This document shows positions 56,997 to 64,000 of a DNA stretch of 64,000 nucleotides, piece after piece. The stretch lies in NCBI RefSeq assembly GCF_028890115.1, contig NZ_JARCJD010000008.1:1-64000 (forward strand), read 5' to 3'. The first letter of the stretch is position 1; the number at the start of each line of letters is the position of its first letter. Made by a program: the position numbers and the translations under genes. A model generated the notes under the pieces. The model had not been told where the DNA came from, did no database searches, and worked only from the letters and a program-made list of their open reading frames with translations. The stretch is from Phaeobacter sp. QD34_24 (GTDB lineage: Bacteria > Pseudomonadota > Alphaproteobacteria > Rhodobacterales > Rhodobacteraceae).

Positions 56997-59783
56997 CTAT
57001 TGCCCCAGCCGTTCCAGCAAGGCCGGAACATGGACCTGGTCGGATTTGTAGTTGCCGGTCAGCACATGCATCACCAGGTTGACGCCGAACCGTCGGGACA
57101 GTTCGCGCTGCCGCTCTCCGGCGAAACCGCGTCCGATCGGCAGCAGGGGCCGCCCGTTTGCATCCACCGCCCAGGCCGAGGCCCAGTCGTTACCGCCGAT
57201 CACCACCGGCGTCACCCCGTCATTGAGATTGCGAAAGGGAATGCCTTCGGTCTGCTGCGCATCCGCAGGCGCCGCCTCGACCCAGAGCGGGCCACGGGGG
57301 TGGCGGCCGGGGAAGTCCTGCAAGAGGTAGAAGGTGCGGGTCAGAACATGGTCCGAGGGCAGCGGCTCCAGCGGCGGAATATCCAGCGCCAGCGCCAGCT
57401 GCTGCAAGCGGCGCGCTTCGGGGCTGGTGGCGCCGACGGCGGCCATATCCGCGTCGCGGGTGTCGAACAGGATCATGCCGCCGCTGCGCAGGTAGGCGTT
57501 GAGCCTGTCATAGGCGGCTGGCGAGGGCAGTCTTTGATCGGCAGTCACCGGCCAGTACAGCAGCGGGAAGAAGGCCAGCTCATCGCGTTCCAGATCGACC
57601 CCAACCGGATCCGACGGCTCGATCGAGGTGCGGAAGAACAGCGTATCTGACAGGCCTTGCAGGCCGGCGCGGGCAATCCGGTCGACTTCGGCATTGCCGG
57701 TCAGGACATGGGCAAGGGTCAGTTCGGCCGCCAGGGCGATCGGATCATTGGCACCGGCCTCCTGGGCGGAGGTACGTTCCGGCGTCACGGCCATGGCAGC
57801 GACGGCCAACAGGCCAATCAGCGGCAGCAGTGCCGTTCTGCGCCGCAGTTGCGACAGCTGGCCGGACACCAGCAGCGTGGCCAGGATATCCAAGGCCAGC
57901 AATCCGACCGCCAGGCCAAGCAGCAGCCCGGCCAGCGGGCGTTCCTGCGCGGTGCTGTAGCCCGCAACGGTCACCGAAGAAGGCCAGGTGGCCGCCGTCA
58001 GGCTGTCGCCGGGGCGCAGCACGTTGCGCGCAAGTGTCTGGCTGCCGCTGTCGTATAGACCGGGTCTGAGCGCCGGACCCGCAGGATCGGTGACAAGGGC
58101 GGGGCCCTGCACGCCCGGCAGGGTGCCCGCATCCAGCGCCCGGCCAAACCCGTCCAGCACCGAGACAGGCCGCCAGACGGTGCCTTCAAGGCTGCTGGCC
58201 TCGGGGGTGCCGGTCGAAGAGGAAACCGCCAGCCGCTCCAGCATCTGCACGAATAGGCCCGAGAGCGGCAGGCTGCTCCATTCCGCATTGGCGGTGACAT
58301 GGAACAGCACCACCTGCCCCTGTCCCAGGGGTTTGCGCGTCACCAGCGGCGTGCCATCGGCCAATGTGGCGATGGAGCGCGCCGCAAGGGTGGGATCCGG
58401 CTGTGCCACAACCTGGGCCGTGACCGTGACCTCATCCGGGGCGACCAGCCCGACAAAGGGAGAGCCTTCGACAAAGGGCGCCAGGGTCTTGGGTTCACCC
58501 CAGCTCATGGCGCCACCGATGCTGCGCCCGCCCAGGCGCAGGCGCACGGGCATCAGCGGTTCTTCCTCGCTGCGGGCGGTATCGCTTGCGGCCAGGCGGG
58601 GTCCGGCAAAGCGCACCAGAAGGCCACCCGCTTCGACCCATTCGATCATCGCCTCTTCCTGCGCGGGCGGCAGGCGGGCCACATCGGCCAGGATGATCAC
58701 ATCCGGGTTGGCGGGCATGAGGTCGCTGAGGGCGCCCTCTAACAGATCGGCAGAGGGCAGCAAGGCCTGTCGCAGGTAGTGGAGCGGCGACAGCAGGGCG
58801 AGGCCCTCGTCCTCGCTGTCGGAGGCGATCAAGGCCACCTCGCGGCGGCGCAGCCCATCGTCGGCCAGGGCTACGGCACCGGCGCTGCGCAGGCCGCTGA
58901 GTTCGAACCGGGTGATGCGCGCACGCAGCTCCGACGGCAGGGCAAGGCGCACCGTGGCGCGGCTTTCGCCGTCTTCAAACCGCAGCGTGGCCCGCGCGAG
59001 GCTGCGCAGGGTGCCACCGGGATCACGGCCACGGGCCTGCAGGGGCAATTCTTCTGCAGGGCCTGCAAGGCTGCGTTCGGCGGTCAGCTCCAGCGCGCCA
59101 TCCGCGATTGCAGGCGGGGCAAGGGCATAGACAGGACCGGGGTGCTCAAAGACGGAGACAGCGCCGCGTGCCTCCAGTGCGGTGATCAGGCGGTCACGGC
59201 CCGGATAATCCAGCGCATCGCTGAACCAGTGGGTTTCAAACTGTTCCGCGGCCTTGGCGAAATGCGCCAGCGCCTGCTCGATCTGATCTGCAGAAGGCTG
59301 CCAGGGCTGCGGGTTCAGACCGGGCAGTTGCTGCAGCCAGTCAGTGGCGGCGCGAAATTGCAGCTCTTGCGGATCGCTGAGGCGCATCAGGGCAACGGTA
59401 CGACCTGCCCGCCCGGCTTCTTCCAGGCGCAGGGCGATTTGCTCGCGGGTTTCCTCCCAACCCTCGGCGCCCGCCCAGGTCGCATCCATGACCACCAACA
59501 GCGGCCCGCTGCCGGTCTGGCGTGTCTCGGGGTTCAGCACTGGACCGGCAAGACCGATGATCGCCGCTGCCAGCGCCAGCATGCGCAGCAGCAACAGCCA
59601 CCAGGGCGTGCGGTCCGACAGGCTTTCGTCATCGCCCAGGCCCAAGAGCAGCGTCACCGCCGGGAAGGCCTGGCGCCGGGGCGCTGGCGGCACGGCGCGC
59701 AGCAGCAGCCACAGGATCGGCAGGGCCAGTAGACCGAGCAGAAGCCATGGATAGGCAAATCCGATACCGGCGATCAGGGTCAT
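56997..59783 (-). CDS. BatA-like/DUF4159 membrane protein
   Basis: 928-aa protein. The N-terminus is a BatA (aerotolerance) membrane segment: WLLLGLLALPILWLLLRAVPPAPRR then WWLLLLRMLALAAAIIGLAGPVL. The C-terminal about 210 residues are DUF4159 (VGVDLERDELAFFPLLYWPVT, GGMILFDTRDADM, HVLTRTFYLLQDFPGR, GVNLVMHVLTGNYKSDQ). In between are an Ala/Leu-rich periplasmic region and another helix. The ATG at 59783 overlaps the DUF58 stop by 4 nt. Function unknown, but the MoxR-DUF58-BatA-DUF4159 set is a recurrent alphaproteobacterial cluster. Confidence 0.85.
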   Translation of the reverse strand: MTLIAGIGFAYPWLLLGLLALPILWLLLRAVPPAPRRQAFPAVTLLLGLGDDESLSDRTPWWLLLLRMLALAAAIIGLAGPVLNPETRQTGSGPLLVVMDATWAGAEGWEETREQIALRLEEAGRAGRTVALMRLSDPQELQFRAATDWLQQLPGLNPQPWQPSADQIEQALAHFAKAAEQFETHWFSDALDYPGRDRLITALEARGAVSVFEHPGPVYALAPPAIADGALELTAERSLAGPAEELPLQARGRDPGGTLRSLARATLRFEDGESRATVRLALPSELRARITRFELSGLRSAGAVALADDGLRRREVALIASDSEDEGLALLSPLHYLRQALLPSADLLEGALSDLMPANPDVIILADVARLPPAQEEAMIEWVEAGGLLVRFAGPRLAASDTARSEEEPLMPVRLRLGGRSIGGAMSWGEPKTLAPFVEGSPFVGLVAPDEVTVTAQVVAQPDPTLAARSIATLADGTPLVTRKPLGQGQVVLFHVTANAEWSSLPLSGLFVQMLERLAVSSSTGTPEASSLEGTVWRPVSVLDGFGRALDAGTLPGVQGPALVTDPAGPALRPGLYDSGSQTLARNVLRPGDSLTAATWPSSVTVAGYSTAQERPLAGLLLGLAVGLLALDILATLLVSGQLSQLRRRTALLPLIGLLAVAAMAVTPERTSAQEAGANDPIALAAELTLAHVLTGNAEVDRIARAGLQGLSDTLFFRTSIEPSDPVGVDLERDELAFFPLLYWPVTADQRLPSPAAYDRLNAYLRSGGMILFDTRDADMAAVGATSPEARRLQQLALALDIPPLEPLPSDHVLTRTFYLLQDFPGRHPRGPLWVEAAPADAQQTEGIPFRNLNDGVTPVVIGGNDWASAWAVDANGRPLLPIGRGFAGERQRELSRRFGVNLVMHVLTGNYKSDQVHVPALLERLGQ

Positions 59784-60679
59784 GCGGCGGACCTTTCCAG
59801 CGCGTGATAGAGCCACATCAGCGCCGATTGCGCTGAATCGCCAGTGTGGTGCAGGCCCAGCCGCCAGCCTGCCGCACGGCAGAGCGTTTCAAGCGCGTCG
59901 CGCCTCTCGGCCAGCCGGTCCAGATAGCGATCCCGCAGGGCCGAGGCCTTCAGCGTTTCATGCACTAACCCGCCGGTGATGCTGTGAAACCGGGTGCGCC
60001 CGGAGAAGGGAAAACTCTCCTCGCTGGGGTCCAGCACCTGCAACAGCACCCCGCGCACACCCCGGTCGGCAGCCTTGGTCAGGGCCAGCTGCAATTCGTC
60101 AAAGGGACCCAGGAAGTCCGAGATGAACAGGGCGCGGGCATGGGGCACCATGGCGCGGTGTTCGGGCGGGGCGTAGTCGGCCTCATCCTCGGCGCTCAGC
60201 GCTTCGGCCAGACGCAGGACCTGCGCCTTGCCGCTGCGGGGCGGCAGCTTGCCGCCCGTCAGACCCACCCGTTCGCCGCCGCGCAGCATCAGCACCGAAG
60301 TCGCCAGCGCCAGCAGGCGGGCGCGGTCGATCTTCTGCGGTAGATCGGGGGAAGAGGAAAACCGCATCGAGGCGCCAAGGTCCGTCCACAGGTGCACGGT
60401 CTGGGCGATCTGCCATTCCCGTTCGCGCACGAACTGCACATCGCCGCGCGCTGAGCGGCGGTGGTCGATCATGCGGCGGCTGTCGCCCTGTTGCAGGGGG
60501 CGGTATTGCCAGAAATCATCGCCGGTTCCGGCGCGCCTGCGCCCGTGCTCTCCGAGCAGGACCGAGCCCGCCAGCATCTGCGCCTGCACCAAAAGGGGCG
60601 GCAGGGCGCTGGCCTCGGCCTCGGAGCGGTGGCGCAGATCGGCTGCGCCCGGCGCGGAAGAGGCAGCGGCCTGGTTCAC
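59780..60679 (-). CDS. DUF58 domain protein
   Basis: 299-aa protein with the DUF58 core GDDFWQYRPLQQGDSRRMIDHRRSARGDVQFVREREWQ and a VWA-like domain (VHLWTDLGASMRF, ALFISDFLGP). These proteins are the usual partners of MoxR ATPases and may act as metal-binding adaptors that present substrates. The ATG overlaps the moxR stop by 4 nt and its own stop overlaps the next start by 4 nt, so all three are translated together. Confidence 0.88.
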   Translation of the reverse strand: MNQAAASSAPGAADLRHRSEAEASALPPLLVQAQMLAGSVLLGEHGRRRAGTGDDFWQYRPLQQGDSRRMIDHRRSARGDVQFVREREWQIAQTVHLWTDLGASMRFSSSPDLPQKIDRARLLALATSVLMLRGGERVGLTGGKLPPRSGKAQVLRLAEALSAEDEADYAPPEHRAMVPHARALFISDFLGPFDELQLALTKAADRGVRGVLLQVLDPSEESFPFSGRTRFHSITGGLVHETLKASALRDRYLDRLAERRDALETLCRAAGWRLGLHHTGDSAQSALMWLYHALERSAA

Positions 60680-61683
60680 GCGGCGGCCCCGGTGCGAGCG
60701 AGGCTTGCCGCGGTCTCGTCGATCAGATCGGCGAGGCTTTCGCCGCGGGCGCGGGCGGCAAAGTTCAACTGCATCCGGTGGGTCAGCACCGGGCGGGCCA
60801 TCTCGATCACATCCTCGGCGCTGGGCGCAAGGCGCGCCTGCAACAGCGCGCGGGCGCGCACCGCCAGCATCAGCGCCTGTGCGGCGCGGGGCCCCGGCCC
60901 CCAGGCCACGGTCTGGGCCACACGGTCCGAGACACCGGGCTCATCCGGGCGGAAGGCACGTACCAGATCAAGGATCATCTCCACCACCGACTCCCCGACC
61001 GGCATGCGGCGCAAGAGGGTCTGGGCCGCGATCAGTTCCTCGGCGGTGAAGACCTGATGGGCCTCGGCCTCTTCCACGCCGGTGGTGGCCAGAAGGATAT
61101 CGCGCTCGGTGCCGCGGTCAGGGTAATGCACGTCGATCTGGAACAGGAAGCGGTCCAGCTGCGCTTCGGGCAGGGGGTAGGTGCCTTCCTGCTCGATCGG
61201 GTTCTGGGTCGCCAGCACATGGAAGGGCGTGCCAAGCGGGCGATCTTCGCCGGCGACGGTCACGGTGCGCTCCTGCATCGCCTGCAACAGCGCCGACTGG
61301 GTGCGCGGGCTGGCGCGGTTGATCTCATCCGCCATCAAGAGCTGGCAGAAGATCGGTCCGGAGACAAAGCGGAAAGAGCGGCTGCCATCGGCGGCCTTGT
61401 CGAGCACCTCGGAGCCGAGGATGTCGGCGGGCATCAGGTCGGGGGTGAACTGGATGCGGTTGCCGTCAAGCCCCATCACGGTCGAGAGCGTTTCCACCAG
61501 CCGCGTCTTGCCGAGGCCGGGCAGGCCGACCAGCAATCCATGCCCGCCGCACAGAAGGGTGGCAAGGGTCAGGTCCACGACCCGCTCCTGGCCGATAAAA
61601 CGGCGGGTAATCGACGCGCGTGCCTGTTGCAGCTTGGTTTCGAGCGCTTCGATCTCGGCCAGCAGATCATCGGGTTCGGACAT
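60676..61683 (-). CDS. MoxR-family AAA+ ATPase
   Basis: 335-aa AAA+ protein, probably a chaperone that remodels the envelope proteins encoded downstream. Walker A GLPGLGKTR (about 54-62), Walker B LLMADEINRASPRTQSALLQAMQE, sensor 1 ATQNPIEQEGTYPLPEAQLDRF and the C-terminal sensor 2 region are clear. The ATG at 61683 (MSEPDDLLAEIE) is preceded by GGAAAG; the longer frame would overlap the divergent gene's start. First of four genes. Confidence 0.93.
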   Translation of the reverse strand: MSEPDDLLAEIEALETKLQQARASITRRFIGQERVVDLTLATLLCGGHGLLVGLPGLGKTRLVETLSTVMGLDGNRIQFTPDLMPADILGSEVLDKAADGSRSFRFVSGPIFCQLLMADEINRASPRTQSALLQAMQERTVTVAGEDRPLGTPFHVLATQNPIEQEGTYPLPEAQLDRFLFQIDVHYPDRGTERDILLATTGVEEAEAHQVFTAEELIAAQTLLRRMPVGESVVEMILDLVRAFRPDEPGVSDRVAQTVAWGPGPRAAQALMLAVRARALLQARLAPSAEDVIEMARPVLTHRMQLNFAARARGESLADLIDETAASLARTGAAA

Positions 61684-61735
61684 GACTTTCCTTTCACAGC
61701 GCGTATGTGCATGTAGTGTATAGCGCCCAGCGGAA

Positions 61736-62332
61736 ATGGCAAAAACAATGAGTGGACAAAACATCGTGACACCAACGGCCGACGGGCTGGCAGCCTCGGC
61801 CAAGGCGGCCCGCAAAGGCGGCGGATTGCCGCCCGTTCACCTGTGGAACCCGCCCTTTTGCGGCGATCTGGATATGCGCATCGCCCGCGATGGCAGCTGG
61901 TTTTATCTTGGCACACCCATTGGCCGCTTCGAACTGGTGCGGCTTTTTTCATCGATCCTGAAACGGGAAGGGGACCGGTATTTCCTGGTAACGCCGGTCG
62001 AGAAGGTTGGGATCACGGTCGATGATGCGCCCTTTGTTGCGGTGGACTTCGAGGGGACTGGAACGGGAGTGGATCAGGTCCTGAGGTTCACCACCCATGT
62101 GGGGGACACGGCCGTTGCGGGGGCGGATCACCCGATCCGCGTGGTGCGCGATCCCGAAACCGGTGAACCTTCGCCCTATGTGATGATCCGCGCGGGTCTT
62201 GAGGCGCTGATCGACCGCAAGAGCTTTTACCGGCTGGTGGAGCTTGGCAGCCATCACGAGGGCTGGTTCGGGCTGTGGTCGTCGGGTCAGTTCTTCCCGT
62301 TGCTGCCGTCTTCAGAGCTGGAAGAGGGTTGA
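61736..62332 (+). CDS. DUF1285 domain protein
   Basis: 198-aa protein (186-194 aa if a later Met such as 61748 is used) with the DUF1285 motifs LPPVHLWNPPFCGDLDMRIARDGSWFYLGTPIGRFELVRLFSSIL and LFGLWSSGQFFPL-like end. Conserved in this order group, often next to moxR, but with no known function. It diverges from moxR with 52 bp between starts, so both may share a control region. Confidence 0.8.
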   Translation: MAKTMSGQNIVTPTADGLAASAKAARKGGGLPPVHLWNPPFCGDLDMRIARDGSWFYLGTPIGRFELVRLFSSILKREGDRYFLVTPVEKVGITVDDAPFVAVDFEGTGTGVDQVLRFTTHVGDTAVAGADHPIRVVRDPETGEPSPYVMIRAGLEALIDRKSFYRLVELGSHHEGWFGLWSSGQFFPLLPSSELEEG

Positions 62333-62524
62333 GCGCCGAGCGGAGCGTTCAAAGGGCTATCACGGGCGACATCTCACAGGCGCTCTGAAATCGAGGGTGC
62401 TTCATTGGGCGGCAGCGCGTCGAAATTGTGGCAATAATGTGGGGATTGCTTCCAATCTATCGTTTCCCATCCTTGGCGCTCATCCATACAGCGAGTAGAC
62501 CTGCGGAAAACGACAGGACCCGCG

Positions 62525-63277
62525 ATGCCACGCTTTGCTGCCAATATTTCACTACTTTTTGCTGAACTGCCCTATCTGGATCGCTTTGCGGCGGCGGCGC
62601 GCGCCGGGTTTGATGCGGTAGAGATCCTTTTTCCCTACGAACTAGCGGCCAAGGAAACTCAAAGAGCCCTGGTGTCCAACGGTTTGGAACTCTTGCTGAT
62701 CAATGCGCCGCCGCCCAATTACACCGGCGGCATGCCCGGCTATGCGGCCCTTGCGGGTGGCAAGGAGCGGTTCCAGCGCGACATCCGCCGGGTGCTGCGC
62801 TACGCGGATATCCTGCGGCCCGGCGCCCTTCACATCATGGCAGGCTATGCCTCGGGCGACCTGGCGAAACAGACCTTCATCGAAAACCTGCAATGGGCCG
62901 CGGATCGCGCGCCCGCGCAGCAGTTCACCATCGAGCCGCTGAATGCCGGGGATCAGCCGAATTACTTCCTCAATGACTACAATCTGGCGGCCGAGGTTCT
63001 AGATGCGGTGAACCGGCCCAACGTCGGCCTGCAATATGACGCCTATCACGCCCAGCTGATCCATGGTGACGCCCTGAAAGTCTGGGAAGAGTTCGGCAAC
63101 CGGGCCGTGCACATCCAGATCGGCGCCGCGCCCGGGCGTTGCGAGCCGGGCACCGGCCCGGTGGATTTTGAAGAGCTGTTCGCCGCCATCGATGACAGCG
63201 GCTACAAGGGCTGGGTCAGCGCCGAATACACGCCCTCTACCTTACGCACCGAAGACAGTTTGGGCTGGATGATCTGA
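62525..63277 (+). CDS. hyi: Hydroxypyruvate isomerase-like TIM-barrel protein
   Basis: 250-aa xylose-isomerase-fold enzyme converting hydroxypyruvate and tartronate semialdehyde, or a related 2-oxo-tetronate isomerase. Typical segments: RFAANISLLFAELPYLDRFAAAARAGFDAVEILFPYE, NAPPPNYTGGMPGYAALAGGKERFQ, the metal/catalytic Glu in FTIEPLNAGD, QYDAYHAQLIHGD, and YKGWVSAEYTP. It stands alone without glyoxylate carboligase genes, so the physiological substrate is uncertain. The 192-bp gap upstream (62333-62524) shows nothing clear. Confidence 0.88.
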   Translation: MPRFAANISLLFAELPYLDRFAAAARAGFDAVEILFPYELAAKETQRALVSNGLELLLINAPPPNYTGGMPGYAALAGGKERFQRDIRRVLRYADILRPGALHIMAGYASGDLAKQTFIENLQWAADRAPAQQFTIEPLNAGDQPNYFLNDYNLAAEVLDAVNRPNVGLQYDAYHAQLIHGDALKVWEEFGNRAVHIQIGAAPGRCEPGTGPVDFEELFAAIDDSGYKGWVSAEYTPSTLRTEDSLGWMI

Positions 63278-63397
63278 GGCCTGCCTTCACGCGGACTTGT
63301 TTTGACGTGTGGTGGGCGCAGACTGGCATTCCCTTGGGAGGTATCACATAAAGACCTCAGAAATGCGACGTCAGGATCAATCCCAAGGAGGTGCCCC

Positions 63398-63628
63398 ATG
63401 CTGCCTGCCCGCTTTGCGCCAGTTTTGTTCGGGTTTTTATTGTCGGGGATCATGTCCGGCATCGTGACCCTGGTGGCTGCCGTCAGGAATGTCGGGCTGG
63501 CAATCCAGGCTGTTGACGCCTGGCTCAATGCCTGGCTGTTCGGCTGGCCCGTCGCCTTTTGCGGCATCATGGTGGTTGCGCCCGTGGTGCGCGGCTTTGT
63601 GAACCGGTTGGTGAAGCAGGGGACATAA
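63398..63628 (+). CDS. DUF2798 small membrane protein
   Basis: 76-aa protein with two hydrophobic helices (FAPVLFGFLLSGIMSGIVTLVAA and AWLFGWPVAFCGIMVVAPVV) and a basic C-terminus. It matches the short DUF2798 pattern. The ATG at 63398 has AAGGAGG 7 nt upstream, so the start is firm although the frame is open earlier. Function unknown. Confidence 0.8.
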   Translation: MLPARFAPVLFGFLLSGIMSGIVTLVAAVRNVGLAIQAVDAWLNAWLFGWPVAFCGIMVVAPVVRGFVNRLVKQGT

Positions 63629-63733
63629 ACCGGGTCGGGCTCAATATCCGGTAAGGCTCAGACCTCTGGACGGCGGCGGCAAAATCCTTCAGGTCATGGG
63701 GCGACTGCCCCCCTGACGCAAGGCGCCCGAGTG

Positions 63734-64000
63734 ATGACTGCCAAGATCCCTGCCGATATCTCTGCCTTCCTGGCCGCCCAGGGAGAGGCTGATGCGACGC
63801 TTCTCCCCTTGCCCGGCGATGCCTCGGCGCGCCGCTATCTGCGGCTTGAGGGGCGCGGCAAGATGCTGATGGAGGACCGCCATGATCCGAAGGGGTTCGC
63901 GGGTTTTGTCAAAATCGCCAGGCACCTCTCTGACCTTGGCCTCAGCGCGCCGCGCATCTATGGCGCCGACCCCGAGACGGGTCTGGCCCTGATCGAGGAT
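63734..64000 (+). CDS. AmgK-type aminoglycoside-phosphotransferase-fold kinase (start only)
   Basis: First 89 codons of a gene cut by the window's right end; ATG at 63734 (a GTG lies one codon before). It reads MTAKIPADISAFLAAQGEAD..., then LPGDASARRYLRLEGRGKMLMEDRHDPKGFAGFVKIARHLSDLGLSAPRIYGADPETGLALIED. The GDASARRY loop and the LxxxGLSAPRIYGAD stretch are those of AmgK, the anomeric MurNAc/GlcNAc kinase of cell-wall recycling, usually followed by murU. The gap 63629-63733 shows no tsaE gene. Confidence 0.7.
   Translation, partial: MTAKIPADISAFLAAQGEADATLLPLPGDASARRYLRLEGRGKMLMEDRHDPKGFAGFVKIARHLSDLGLSAPRIYGADPETGLALIED

Overview
This is a GC-rich, densely coded bacterial chromosome segment. 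The gene content points to a marine member of the Rhodobacterales (Roseobacter group, Phaeobacter/Ruegeria-like): ubiE-ubiB next to mutM, a crotonase and rpsT; dnaA-dnaN-recF followed by gyrB; a cytochrome c2-type protein; an alphaproteobacterial hybrid histidine kinase; and the MoxR/DUF58/DUF4159 envelope cluster. The species cannot be fixed from sequence alone. I saw no tRNA, rRNA, CRISPR array, transposase or prophage gene, so this looks like core chromosome.

Layout. 0.2-4.3 kb: ubiquinone genes (minus strand) diverge from mutM and an enoyl-CoA hydratase. 4.4-13.7 kb: rpsT, a 543-bp dnaA leader with palindromes and GANTC sites, dnaA, dnaN, recF, a LysE-type exporter, a TetR regulator diverging from a flavodoxin-fold oxidoreductase across three near-identical operators, then gyrB. 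13.9-20.5 kb: an orphan PAS-GAF sensor, the tRNA hydroxylase trhO, and pncA / hybrid kinase / pncB (NAD salvage). 20.6-27.7 kb: a minus-strand operon of a peptide-type ABC transporter with a GNAT acetyltransferase and an aldehyde dehydrogenase. 27.9-31.1 kb: panB-panC and glpK. 31.1-31.5 kb: a gene-free, hairpin-packed gap. 31.5-37.4 kb: PhzS-like monooxygenase, idi, cytochrome c, P1 peptidase, SDR, arfB, a possible tiny transcription unit, and a queuosine-precursor transporter. 37.6-41.3 kb: an envelope/transport operon. 41.5-47.1 kb: yggT, recQ, yaaA, and a second hybrid kinase. 47.2-61.7 kb: alpha-2-macroglobulin plus pbpC, converging on a four-gene MoxR cluster. 61.7-64 kb: DUF1285, hydroxypyruvate isomerase, DUF2798, and the start of an AmgK-type kinase.

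The clearest unexplained signals are non-coding. A dispersed element of about 70-80 bp occurs five times, always in intergenic gaps at gene 3' ends. Its order is GCTCCCRC, hairpin, TTGGGCC, hairpin; the stems change sequence between copies but keep pairing. Second is a terminator-bounded interval at 36.45-36.68 kb, in which a 14-nt perfect complement of the 16S rRNA 3' end sits one base before a GTG-initiated 18-codon frame. Others are the triple TetR-type operator, the dnaA leader architecture, and a hybrid kinase whose first receiver domain has Glu at the phospho-acceptor position. All functional assignments come from reading motifs by eye; no database search was run.
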